Of a stretch of 64,000 nucleotides of DNA, positions 20,678 through 28,917 are shown in pieces. The position numbers and the translations under genes were made by a program. Under the pieces are notes generated by a model. That model was not told the origin of the DNA, did no database searches, and saw only the letters and a list, made by a program, of their open reading frames with translations. Positions within the stretch are counted from its first letter, which is position 1. Every line of letters begins with the position of its first letter. Source of the DNA: Acidimicrobiaceae bacterium (GTDB taxonomy: Bacteria; Actinomycetota; Acidimicrobiia; Acidimicrobiales; RAAP-2); the NCBI GenBank assembly GCA_003133325.1, contig PKXA01000128.1:1-64000 (forward strand), given 5' to 3'.

Positions 20678-21349
20678 ATGCCCGAACTCCCGGAAGGTGA
20701 AGAGAGAGCCAAGGCGGAGCTTGTGGATCACGTGGACCCGATCCTGAAGCGTTCAGCCCTTTTGGGCTTTTTGGGTGGGATGGCCATCGATGAGCAGATC
20801 GATCACGCCCTCGGGTTTCGTGGAGCGGTCGAAGCCGAGCTGAGCGGGCCGCCGACCTTCGCCCTCGATCTTGGGAGTGGTGGAGGGATTCCGGGTTTGG
20901 TACTCACCGCGGTTTGGCCGGCTTCACAATGGGTGTTCCTCGATGCCAGCGAGCGTCGCACCGACTTCTTGAGAGAAGAAGTTGAAACATGGGGTGTTTC
21001 TGAACGGGTCAACGTGGTGAGAGGCAGAGCCGAAGAAATGGGAAGGGCCCCTACCCTCCGAGGTGCTTTCGACGTGGTCACCGCCCGATCGTTCGGATCT
21101 CCGGCGGTCACTGCTGAGTGCGGAGCGCCATTTCTTAGGCTCGGTGGTTTGCTTGTGGTGTCAGAGCCCCCGAACGCCGATCCGACAGAAAGATGGCCGG
21201 TCGAGGGGCTTGCGATGGTTGGCCTGGTCCCATCGTCGAGCTATCGCCATGTGGGAAGATTCGGCTTCCAGGTGATGGAGAAGCAAGTGGAGACTCCGGA
21301 GAGGTTTCCCCGACGGACCGGCATCCCGGCCAAGAGACAACTGTTCTGA
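20678..21349 (+). CDS. rsmG: 16S rRNA (guanine527-N7)-methyltransferase RsmG
   Basis: A 223-residue SAM-dependent methyltransferase. The SAM-binding motif is FALDLGSGGGIPGLVLT, followed by WVFLDASERRTDFLREE and VTARSFGSPAV, which fit RsmG (GidB). The end RRTGIPAKRQLF is also typical (RxGxPxKxPL). It methylates G527 of 16S rRNA; loss gives low-level streptomycin resistance in other species. Separate transcription from jag is likely because of the intervening terminator. Confidence 0.93.
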   Translation: MPELPEGEERAKAELVDHVDPILKRSALLGFLGGMAIDEQIDHALGFRGAVEAELSGPPTFALDLGSGGGIPGLVLTAVWPASQWVFLDASERRTDFLREEVETWGVSERVNVVRGRAEEMGRAPTLRGAFDVVTARSFGSPAVTAECGAPFLRLGGLLVVSEPPNADPTERWPVEGLAMVGLVPSSSYRHVGRFGFQVMEKQVETPERFPRRTGIPAKRQLF

Positions 21350-21917
21350 GTGTGGGGATCCGGGTGTTCAGTTCCGGCGGCTGTTGTTCCGAGCGTCGAT
21401 TCGGATCCGATGGGGGAGCACGGCACAATGTTTCACGTGGAACGTTTGCCCGTCACTCCCCCATCGACATGTCTGGATTCAAGGGCTGATGAAACCGCCG
21501 AGCCGGCAATCGGCGAAGTTTCAAGAGACTTTCCGAAATCACATGTCGTCCTCGCACCGTGTCTGGATGGGGCGCAGCTGTGCTGATTCTCGGTACGATC
21601 TGGGATATTCCGGTCAGGGCTCGTTTCGGAGGAGGTCCGGGTACCTCTCATCGGGCAGGTCTCCGCGCCGAATCAGTCGGCTACCTGTAGGTCTCTTGCG
21701 GAGGAATCCACTCAGCGGTCACCCGAGTTCCCAACGTCTGCAATTCACGAAAGATGACTTCACAGGTCAGTTCTCGGGTGTGAGCGTCAAAGGTTGGGCG
21801 CGTCCTTCGTTGGAGGCAATTCCCATCGTGGCATCGAAGAAACTGGGCAGTTCATCCAAAGGCTCAGATCGGAGCGTGTCCTGTTGAGTTGGGCCCAGAG
21901 GCTCATCTGATAGACGA
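21350..21917. other. 568-bp gap with parS and decayed DNA
   Basis: No intact gene is seen. It holds one parS-like site (21429-21444). On the minus strand around 21690-21780 a short stretch reads ELTCEVIFRELQTLGTRVTAE, which recalls integrase-type transposases of the IS481/IS3 group. It is broken at once by stops, so at most it is a relic. Frames on the plus strand look like shadows. Confidence 0.35.
21429..21444. promoter_or_regulatory. parS: parS-like centromere site 1
   Basis: TGTTTCACGTGGAACG matches the near-universal parS palindrome TGTTTCACGTGAAACA at 14 of 16 positions. It lies 1.45 kb before parA. ParB binds parS and spreads to form the partition complex. Confidence 0.8.
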
Positions 21918-22620
21918 CAGGTCTCGTGACCAGCGGTTCCTTCGGTCGACAAGCTTGGCCGTGAGCAGACGGACGGCGACCAGGGACAACTGTGCGAGTC
22001 GATGGACACTCCGCCGGTCTGTATTCCTGCGGAGGTCACCGAAGCTGGACGGCCACGAGTTGATCCGCTCCATCGGCCACCGCAGGCCCGTCGGGAGGGC
22101 ATTCTTCGCCCGGGGCGCACCCTTCCTCCGCTTCCTCGCGATGATTGCATGGTCGATGTAGCGCTCGGCGTGGTCGATGGACCACCCGACAGGGATGCCG
22201 TTCAAGTCGGCGAGGACAGACCACCTCTACCCGAGTTTGGCCCGGTCGGTCGAGTTCTTTCCGGTTCTCTCGCCCCCACGAGGGACCTTTGCAAGGATCC
22301 GTCGACCGACAGGTCGGAGAGCTCGAGACCGACGATCTTGGCGTAGGCGTGCAACCCTTCTTCCCCCAACCCGTCGAACGCTCCCGCCTTGATCCGCTCA
22401 CCCCGTCGCAACCGCATTGTGGTATCTGACACCTTGTGACCCGAGAGGCACTCGGTATCCTCCCACGGACACCGAGTGCCCCGGTGGATGTGCATGCCGT
22501 CGAGACAATTCCGATCCCAAGCCCTCGGCCGGTTATGACCGAGAGGGTGGGTTCGGTCAGTAGGCGGGACCAGGGGCGCAACATCAGGCCGGACGGCATC
22601 TCCCACTTCGGTCAAGTGCG
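21918..22620 (-). pseudogene. decayed IS5-type transposase
   Basis: Two minus-strand frames together resemble an IS5/DUF4096-type transposase. The first (from about 22615 to 22202) includes TECLSGHKVSDTTMRLRRGE, then AKIVGLELSDLSVDGSLQ with the first catalytic Asp, then RPTGPNSGR. The second (22205 to 21918) starts NGIPVGWSID and ends GLRWPMERINSWPSSFGDL with RRNTDRRSVHRLAQLSLVAV, the conserved C-terminus. A frameshift near 22200 and a missing middle part between GWSID and the final domain (second Asp region lost) mark it as dead. It sits between the two parS sites. Confidence 0.8.
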
Positions 22621-22789
22621 CACACAATGGTGAGGACCACCACGAGTCATTGCTGGTTGTTGTTGAACATCCCGATTCTCTCGGGTTGAACCCAAGGACT
22701 GTTGGATGTCTTGTTCGCATCTTGGGCCTCAAACCCCCTGGTCAGCACCGTGTCACCTATCCGCGCGGCGTCTCGGTCCAGAGTTGGAG

Positions 22790-22805
22790 TGTTCCACGTG
22801 AAACG
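22790..22805. promoter_or_regulatory. parS: parS-like centromere site 2
   Basis: TGTTCCACGTGAAACG differs from the consensus parS at two positions and mirrors the mismatches of site 1. It lies 78 bp before the parA start, so ParB binding could also influence parAB transcription. Confidence 0.8.
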
Positions 22806-22882
22806 TTCCTCTCGAAAGACTTGACCTACCCCTCAATGAAAGGGAGTATGTGTCCCTTGACCCCTGATGCTCTGAGGAGACG

Positions 22883-24055
22883 ATGATGCGCGGCCGCCGC
22901 AGAGATCGAGACCAGTCAACCCCGCGAGGGATGATGGGACATGCGCCATCGTCGGGAGAGACCGACCAGCAAAAGGCCTTGCCCGAGGACGTACTCCTAT
23001 CGGAAGAGGCATTGCCTGAAGGGGTCGAGACTCGCACAGAGGTTGCGCCACAAGCAGTTCCAACCCCCGTTGCGGAGCCCGGCGGAGTGCCAGCATGGCC
23101 TTCTGGGGAGAAACAACCCGAGTCTGAGCCAGCTGCAGAGATAGCCCCGCCGGCAACCGAACAGCTGGCTGCGAAGGCCGAACCGGCCCTGGTAGAGGCC
23201 TCCCAGACAGTGGGATCTGAGGAGAATGCGGATGCCGAGCCCGTTGAGGTTGCGAACGGCCGTATGGTCCAGGCGGCGTCGGGAAATCCGCTTCCCCGCA
23301 TCCTGGCGATTGCCAACCAGAAGGGTGGTGTAGGCAAGACGACCACGTCGGTCAACCTCGGGGCTGCCTTGGCGGAACTGGGGTTCAGGATTCTGGTGAT
23401 AGACCTCGATCCTCAAGGGAACGCCACTACCGGCTTGGGTATTGATGCTCGGAACTTCGAGCGGTCCATGTACGACGTCTTGATGAGAGACACCTCACTC
23501 GAGGACTGCATCGAACCCACCAGCACCAAGAATCTCTTCGTTGCCCCGTCCACCATCGATCTCGCTGGTGCCGAAATTGAACTCGTGCCGGCATTCAGCC
23601 GTGAAACGAAGCTGAAGCGGGCCATCGAGACGGTGATTGATGACTTCGACTTCATCCTGATCGACTGTCCTCCGTCGTTGGGCCTCATTACGGTGAACGG
23701 ACTTGCCGCTGCCGATGAGGTCCTCGTTCCGGTCCAGTGCGAGTACTACGCCCTCGAGGGTTTGACCCAGCTGATGCGTAATGTGCATCTGGTGGCATCA
23801 AACCTCAATGCCGGGCTCGATGTCTCCACCGTGGTTCTCACTATGTACGACGCACGAACCAAGCTCTCGGACCAGGTAGCCCAAGAGGTCCGCCAGCACT
23901 TCGGCAACAAGGTGTGCCGCAGTGTCATCCCCCGAACGGTGCGTTTATCGGAGGCACCGTCGTTCGGGCAGCCGATCACGGCATTCGACCCGACGTCCCG
24001 TGGGGCGATCGCATATCGGGAACTAGCTAAGGAGGTCAGCGGTGGCGCGTCGTAG
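22883..24055 (+). CDS. parA: chromosome partitioning ATPase ParA (Soj-like) with long N-terminal extension
   Basis: A 390-residue protein. The ATPase domain starts near residue 137: deviant Walker A NQKGGVGKTTTSVNLGAAL, Walker A' VIDLDPQGNATTGLG, Walker B FDFILIDCPPSLGLITV, and the DNA-binding/dimer region SVIPRTVRLSEAPSFG. The first 135 residues are acidic, rich in Glu, Pro and Ala, and probably disordered, much longer than usual Soj N-termini. GAGGAGA lies just before the first ATG. ParA moves ParB-parS complexes on the nucleoid. parB overlaps its end by 14 bases. Confidence 0.93.
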   Translation: MMRGRRRDRDQSTPRGMMGHAPSSGETDQQKALPEDVLLSEEALPEGVETRTEVAPQAVPTPVAEPGGVPAWPSGEKQPESEPAAEIAPPATEQLAAKAEPALVEASQTVGSEENADAEPVEVANGRMVQAASGNPLPRILAIANQKGGVGKTTTSVNLGAALAELGFRILVIDLDPQGNATTGLGIDARNFERSMYDVLMRDTSLEDCIEPTSTKNLFVAPSTIDLAGAEIELVPAFSRETKLKRAIETVIDDFDFILIDCPPSLGLITVNGLAAADEVLVPVQCEYYALEGLTQLMRNVHLVASNLNAGLDVSTVVLTMYDARTKLSDQVAQEVRQHFGNKVCRSVIPRTVRLSEAPSFGQPITAFDPTSRGAIAYRELAKEVSGGAS

Positions 24056-24995
24056 TGGATTGGGAAAAGGACTCGGTGCGCTGATCCCGACCGAGGTTGT
24101 GAGCGACCGTTCATCGTCGCTGCGAGAAGTTCCTCTCGGTAGCATCAAGCCGAACCCGCTTCAGCCCAGAGTTCAATTCGACGAGGACACCATGTCTGCG
24201 CTGGCTGCATCGATCAAGGAGCTCGGCATCTTGCAGCCGGTTCTGGTGCGCGAGGTGTCCGGAGGTGGGCCTGACCAGTTCGAGTTGATTGCCGGAGAAC
24301 GTCGCTGGAGAGCTGCCCGGCGAGCCGGTCTGCAGACGATCCCGGTCCTGGTTCAGACATCGAACGAGGCCCACAGCCTCGAGCAGGCATTGGTAGAGAA
24401 TCTCCACCGACAGGATCTCAACGCGTTGGAGGAGTCAGCCGCCTATCAGCAGTTGATCGAGGACTTCGACTATACCCACGACCAGGTGGCAACCAGGGTG
24501 GGAAAGAGCCGGACGGCAGTGACCAATACCCTCCGGTTGTTGCACCTACCGGCGGCAGTCCAACGCTTGTTGATCGAGGGACAGATCAGTGCCGGTCACG
24601 CCAGGGCCCTGTTGGGAACACCGGATCGGGCGTATCAGGAGTCACTGGCAAAATTGATCGTGATCGACAGCTTGAACGTGCGGGCGGTCGAGGTGCTGGT
24701 GAGAGAGCGGTCAGGATCCGACGAGCCACGCGAAGCCGCAGAAGGCGCCCCCAAAGGCAAGGCGGGCGCCACCAAGGGCGGTGCAAAGCCAGATTCGGCG
24801 GAGCAGAGGCGCCTGCCTCCTCCGGGGATTCTCGAATTGGAAGAGTTGCTCTCTGCCCACCTGAACACCCGGGTCAAAGTGGAAATGACTGCGAAGCGGG
24901 GGAGAGTGGCAGTCGAGTTCGCCACCCTCGAAGACCTCGAGCGAATCTATAAGCTGATGGTTGGTTCCCAGGACGACAGTGGAATCTCCGGGTGA
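24042..24995 (+). CDS. parB: chromosome partitioning CTPase/DNA clamp ParB
   Basis: A 317-residue ParB. The N-terminal ParA-stimulating segment is RRSGLGKGLGALIP. The CTP-binding domain contains PLGSIKPNPLQPR, then GILQPVLVR and the GERRWRAARRAG motif, with ENLHRQDLNALEES. The HTH follows (THDQVATRVGKSRTAVTNTL, ISAGHARALL). A flexible Ala/Gly/Lys linker (about 225-255) leads to the C-terminal dimerisation domain (LEELLSAHLNTRVKVEM). It loads at the two parS sites nearby. GTG start inside the end of parA implies coupled translation. Confidence 0.95.
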   Translation: MARRSGLGKGLGALIPTEVVSDRSSSLREVPLGSIKPNPLQPRVQFDEDTMSALAASIKELGILQPVLVREVSGGGPDQFELIAGERRWRAARRAGLQTIPVLVQTSNEAHSLEQALVENLHRQDLNALEESAAYQQLIEDFDYTHDQVATRVGKSRTAVTNTLRLLHLPAAVQRLLIEGQISAGHARALLGTPDRAYQESLAKLIVIDSLNVRAVEVLVRERSGSDEPREAAEGAPKGKAGATKGGAKPDSAEQRRLPPPGILELEELLSAHLNTRVKVEMTAKRGRVAVEFATLEDLERIYKLMVGSQDDSGISG

Positions 24996-25090
24996 AAGCT
25001 CACGCAGAGTGGTAATACTTGACATAATGACGTGAACTAGAGGGTTATGGCTACTCAAAGTGGGATTCTAGCCTTAACCCTCAGTTGAAC

Positions 25091-25124
25091 TTCATCCACA
25101 ACCTGTGGATGAAGTTGTGGATTA
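25091..25124. promoter_or_regulatory. DnaA-box palindrome cluster downstream of parB
   Basis: TTCATCCACA-ACC-TGTGGATGAA is a perfect 10-bp inverted repeat (25091-25113) that contains two convergent boxes TCATCCACA, each 8 of 9 to TTATCCACA. A third box TAATCCACA on the minus strand lies at 25116-25124. The surrounding 211-bp gap between parB and the minus-strand cwlM gene is AT-richer and otherwise gene-free. A T-run is lacking, so a simple terminator is less likely, although the convergent genes would need one. Confidence 0.5.
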
Positions 25125-25206
25125 TGGTGACGACAGATCTGACGTTGAGGTCGACAGTCGTCGGATTGCCCGAGGCGCGTGGGTTGTCCCCCTGCCTGCC
25201 CGTGGC

Positions 25207-26196
25207 TCAATCCCAGGGAGTATCGACCCACTCGGTGAGGGCCTCGACGATCACCCGGGCCAAGGTGGGGGTCTGTTCGACAACCACCGAGGCCGGACCG
25301 ATCTCACAGATCACCGCCGGCATCCGGGTTTCACGGAGGACGGGCAGGGACATACCGCGACTGCCTCCATCGGCCACGCCGAGTTTGGCCGGTAGGGTGC
25401 TCTGGAGTAACTCGGCCAGCCGTCGCCCTCCCAGGGAGGAGTAGCGGTAGCCGGTGTAGTACGCCGTCGAACAGTGTCGCTTGGTGGCATCCAGCCGCAG
25501 TCCTACGTATACCTCGGCGTGACCAGCGTTGGCCTCTGAGGCCTGAATGGAGCCGTCAGGATGGTGATGGGTCGTCACCAGCGCGCTGCGGCCCACCAGT
25601 AGTCGCCTGAGTGCTCCCACCGCGGCGTCGAGGCCGCCTTCTTCACCGATTGCCACCCGCCGCCCGGCCAACGTTCGGGGCGCCTGGCGAAGCAGTTCCC
25701 GGTCCCGAACCGAGCTCACCAGCTCGCTGCCGTCGTGGCGGGATCCGCACCGGAGCAGCTCGGCGACGGTGGAAGCCCCGACGATCCCGTCGACCGGGAG
25801 ACCGACGTTCCGCTGGAAGTCACCCAGACCCGCAGAGGTGAGGTCACCGAGGATGCCGTCCACTCGCCCGGTATCGAACCCGAGGGCACTCAAGCGCTGC
25901 TGCAGCTCCGCCACGTCGTCACCCCGAAGCATCGGGGTCCTCCGGTAGAGAAGCCGATCTCCCAGGCGTCGCCCGGCTTCCACCAGGGCCGACCAGGTCT
26001 GCCGGCCACAGATGCCATCGACCCGCAGGCCGCGGCGGTATTGGAAGGCCTCGACGGCCGTCCGGGTGCCGCGTCCGAAAGAGCCTGCGGTGTCGAGCCC
26101 GATCGACAAACCCAATGCCCCAAGACGATGTTGCACATCGGCGACGGCCGGGCCGGCGTCGCCGACAGCCAGGTGAATGGAAGGAGCCGCGCTCAC
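25207..26196 (-). CDS. cwlM: CwlM-like protein: peptidoglycan-binding domains plus degenerate amidase_3
   Basis: A 329-residue protein. Two PG_binding_1 repeats come first: VGDAGPAVADVQHRLGALGL with RVDGICGRQTWSAL, then RGDDVAELQQRLSALGFDTG with PVDGIVGASTVAEL. An amidase_3-like domain (about 175-329) ends RMPAVICEIGPAS. The zinc-binding His positions of active amidases seem lost: the LDPGHGG-type motif reads AIGEEGGLDAA and the SIHxNA-type motif reads VGLRLDATKRH. Only the last Glu is kept. There is no signal peptide. Mycobacterial CwlM at the same locus is a cytoplasmic regulator of MurA, so a similar role is inferred. The GTG start at 26196 is uncertain. Confidence 0.8.
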   Translation of the reverse strand: MSAAPSIHLAVGDAGPAVADVQHRLGALGLSIGLDTAGSFGRGTRTAVEAFQYRRGLRVDGICGRQTWSALVEAGRRLGDRLLYRRTPMLRGDDVAELQQRLSALGFDTGRVDGILGDLTSAGLGDFQRNVGLPVDGIVGASTVAELLRCGSRHDGSELVSSVRDRELLRQAPRTLAGRRVAIGEEGGLDAAVGALRRLLVGRSALVTTHHHPDGSIQASEANAGHAEVYVGLRLDATKRHCSTAYYTGYRYSSLGGRRLAELLQSTLPAKLGVADGGSRGMSLPVLRETRMPAVICEIGPASVVVEQTPTLARVIVEALTEWVDTPWD

Positions 26197-26251
26197 GCTG
26201 GGGTTACCGGCGGAGTAACCGTCGAAGCGGCCCTTTCGGGGGCGAAACCCC

Positions 26252-26578
26252 CTAGAGGTGGGCAGCCAACTCCTGGAGGAGCTGACCCTTGCCCTTGGCT
26301 CCCACGATGCGGGCCGCCGGCTGGCCATCCTTGAAGAGGATGAGGGTGGGGATGCTCATCACATCGAACCTGCGGGTGATGTCGAGGTTGTCGTCGATGT
26401 TCAGCTTGGCGATGTTCAGCTTGCCCGCCTGCTCGGTGGCGATCTCTTCGAGCACCGGAGCGATCATTTTGCACGGGCCACACCATTCGGCCCAGAAGTC
26501 CACCAGGACAGGAATGTCTGAGGACTTGACATGCTCATCAAAACTAGCGTCGCTCAGCGTGGTGATCGTATCGCTCAT
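26252..26578 (-). CDS. trxA: thioredoxin
   Basis: A 108-residue thioredoxin with active site FWAEWCGPCKMIAP and the cis-Pro motif MSIPTLILFKDGQ. Cytosolic disulfide reductant fed by the thioredoxin reductase encoded immediately upstream. A weak hairpin (TTTCG/CGAAA around 26236-26250) lies after its stop. Confidence 0.96.
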   Translation of the reverse strand: MSDTITTLSDASFDEHVKSSDIPVLVDFWAEWCGPCKMIAPVLEEIATEQAGKLNIAKLNIDDNLDITRRFDVMSIPTLILFKDGQPAARIVGAKGKGQLLQELAAHL

Positions 26579-26697
26579 GGCTGGTGCTCCTCCTGGCCGC
26601 TTGCCGACCGTGTGTCACGTGTTCTTCGATGCACGATGTAACAACGATACCCGGGTCGATTTCATTCCAATCTTCCGGACGGGGAGGAAGCGGAAGC

Positions 26698-27663
26698 TCA
26701 GATACCGCCGGTCTGCTCCTCGATCCAGCGCTCGGCCTCGATGGCCGCCATACACCCTGACCCGGCCGCGGTGACGGCCTGACGGTACTCGTGATCCTGG
26801 ACGTCCCCACAGGCGAAGACACCTTCGACATTGGTACGGGTCCCGCCGAAGGTCCGGACGTACCCGTTGTCCTCCAACTCGAGTTGGCCCTTGAACAGCG
26901 ACGTGTTCGGTTCGTGGCCGATGGCCACGAACAGGCCGGCGATCTCCAGGGTGGATACTTCGTCGGTGGTGGTATCCCGGAGCGTGACTCCGGACACCTT
27001 GTTTTCCCCGAGCACGTCTTCCACCACGGTATTCCAACGGAAGCTGATCTTCGGATGGGCGAAGGCGCGCTGTTGCATCACCTTGGAGGCGCGGAGGCCA
27101 TCGCGCCGGTGGATCACCGTGACCGAATCGGCGAACCGGGTGAGGAAGAGAGCTTCTTCGAGCGCCGAGTCACCACCGCCCACCACCGCGATATCCCGTT
27201 CCCGGAAGAAGAAACCGTCACAGGTGGCACAGGTCGAGACCCCGTAGCCCAGAAGACGCTCCTCGCTGGGCAGGTTCAACATCAGCGAACGGGCCCCGGT
27301 GGCGATGATCAGCGCGTCGGCCCGATAGGAGGGCTCGGCGGCATCGGGGTCACTGACCCACAGCCCGAAGGGACGGGCCGACAGGTCCACCCGGGTGACC
27401 TTGGCCGTGACGTAGTCGGTGCCGAAGCGGGCCGCTTGCTCCCGGAAGGCCTGCATCAACTCGGGCCCCATGATCCCGTTCACGAAGCCGGGAAAGTTCT
27501 CGACCTCGGTGGTCAGCATCAACTGGCCACCGGGTTGGTCGCTGGTAGAGGAGGGCTCGCCTTCGATCACCAGGGGAGAGAGTTGGGCCCTCGAGGCATA
27601 GATCGCCGCGGTCAGGCCGGCCGGGCCCGACCCGACGATGACGACCTGCCTCGACTCGGTCAC
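26698..27663 (-). CDS. trxB: thioredoxin reductase (NADPH)
   Basis: A 321-residue flavoprotein. FAD-binding GSGPAGLTAAIYASRA at the N-terminus, the redox pair Cys145/Cys148 in STCATCDGFFF, NADPH-binding VVGGGDSALEEALFLTR, and the second FAD motif GVFACGDVQDHEYRQAVTAAG. The GTG at 27663 overlaps the stop of the preceding membrane-protein gene (GTGA); a much longer frame upstream is only its shadow. It reduces TrxA with NADPH. Confidence 0.95.
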   Translation of the reverse strand: MTESRQVVIVGSGPAGLTAAIYASRAQLSPLVIEGEPSSTSDQPGGQLMLTTEVENFPGFVNGIMGPELMQAFREQAARFGTDYVTAKVTRVDLSARPFGLWVSDPDAAEPSYRADALIIATGARSLMLNLPSEERLLGYGVSTCATCDGFFFRERDIAVVGGGDSALEEALFLTRFADSVTVIHRRDGLRASKVMQQRAFAHPKISFRWNTVVEDVLGENKVSGVTLRDTTTDEVSTLEIAGLFVAIGHEPNTSLFKGQLELEDNGYVRTFGGTRTNVEGVFACGDVQDHEYRQAVTAAGSGCMAAIEAERWIEEQTGGI

Positions 27664-28016
27664 TTGGCCGACCTGGCGCCGGGACTCCCGTTGGTGCGCA
27701 GGTTCCATGCCACCAGGCCGATGGCGACGAAGACCGCCCCGACCAGAAGCTCGGAGGCCCACACCCGTCCGCCGAAGGCGTAGACGGTGAGGAGGCGGAC
27801 CAGGGAAATGGAGACGAAAACCACCGTTACCGTGGCGGCGGCCAACACGATGATGCCGAAGACGAGGGCACGGGCCACCAGGGTCAGGGGCCGAACCGTC
27901 TTGTCCCTCAGCAGGCTGACCAGCGTCTCGACAAGATCGGCCCCTCGAGCCGGCCAATCCCCAGCTCCGCTGGAGTCAGAAGGAAGGGTTGGCACCTGAC
28001 GCGGCTGCTGATCCAT
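27660..28016 (-). CDS. small membrane protein upstream of trxB
   Basis: A 118-residue protein with a polar N-terminus and two membrane helices: ARALVFGIIVLAAATVTVVFVSISLVRLL (about 47-75) and LLVGAVFVAIGLVAW (about 90-104). It overlaps trxB by four bases, so it is co-translated. No family name can be given with confidence; it resembles holin-like or DUF small membrane proteins seen next to trxB. Confidence 0.65.
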   Translation of the reverse strand: MDQQPRQVPTLPSDSSGAGDWPARGADLVETLVSLLRDKTVRPLTLVARALVFGIIVLAAATVTVVFVSISLVRLLTVYAFGGRVWASELLVGAVFVAIGLVAWNLRTNGSPGARSAK

Positions 28017-28074
28017 GGGGCGAGGATAGCCGGACGATGCGGCCCACCTGCCGTGGGGCGGAATCAGATCGGGC

Positions 28075-28917
28075 TCAGTCGGCAGTAATCAGGCAGAGCC
28101 CGATGGTGCCGGGACCGGTATGGGTTCCCACCACCGGACCCAGGTCCACCACCACCATCGGATGTTCCGATTTCACCCCGTCCAGCATGGAGAGAAAGTC
28201 GTCGATGTCAGTGGCAGCGCCGTTGCACACCGCCATCCGGCTGATAGCCCCGGCATCTCGTGCTTTGCCGGCCACGTAGCGCAACGAACGCGAACGGGTG
28301 CGCTGCTTCGACTCCTCGCCGACCATCCCATCGGTGACCGTGAGCACCGGCTTGATGGCCAACAAAGTACCCAGCAGGGCCTTGGCCCCACCGATCCGGC
28401 CACCCTTCTCGAGATGATCGAGGTTGTCGATGGCTCCGAACACCCGGGTTCTTTTGGTGAGCGCCTCGGACCGGGCCACGATGTCCTCGGGAGAAGCGCC
28501 GGTGGCCGCCAGGGCGGCGACATCGAGGACAATCAATCCCTGGCCCATGGTGGCCGTCCGGGAGTCGACGGTCAGCACCCGAATGCGGTCCTTCACCGAG
28601 TCGGCTGCGGTACGGGCTGATTGCTGGGTGCCGGAAAGGCCGCTCGAGATGGTGATGCAGACCACCGCGTCGTACCCGTCATGGGCGGCGGCGAGGAACG
28701 CCTCTTGGAAGGCACCGGGCGAGGGGGCAGCAGTCTCCGGCAGCACCGGGCTGGCCGCGCACCGTGCCCAGAAGTCATCGGCCGACAGGGTGGCGCCGTC
28801 GACGAACTCCTCGGAGCCGAACCTGATCGACAACGGCACGACAGTGATTCCCTGCTCCTCGGCCAGCGCCGCCGGTAGGTCACAGGCGCTATCGGTCACC
28901 ACCCGCACCCGGGCCAT
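28075..28917 (-). CDS. DegV family fatty-acid-binding protein
   Basis: A 280-residue DegV/EDD-fold protein: VRVVTDSACDLPAALAEEQG, VVPLSIRFGSEEFVDG, TAAPSPGAFQEAF, ITISSGLSGTQQSA, VDSRTATMGQGLIVLD and VVDLGPVVGTHTGPGTIGL. Family members bind a fatty acid and in Firmicutes present it to a fatty-acid kinase (FakA). No kinase gene is visible here. The ATG at 28917 has GAGGGGG before it. It overlaps the end of murJ by 29 bases. Confidence 0.9.
   Translation of the reverse strand: MARVRVVTDSACDLPAALAEEQGITVVPLSIRFGSEEFVDGATLSADDFWARCAASPVLPETAAPSPGAFQEAFLAAAHDGYDAVVCITISSGLSGTQQSARTAADSVKDRIRVLTVDSRTATMGQGLIVLDVAALAATGASPEDIVARSEALTKRTRVFGAIDNLDHLEKGGRIGGAKALLGTLLAIKPVLTVTDGMVGEESKQRTRSRSLRYVAGKARDAGAISRMAVCNGAATDIDDFLSMLDGVKSEHPMVVVDLGPVVGTHTGPGTIGLCLITAD

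Noticed and set aside
25085-25444. Plus-strand frame starting with TTG in the DnaA-box cluster
   Set aside because: No ribosome-binding site, shadow of cwlM over most of its length, and Ser/Arg/Thr-rich composition.
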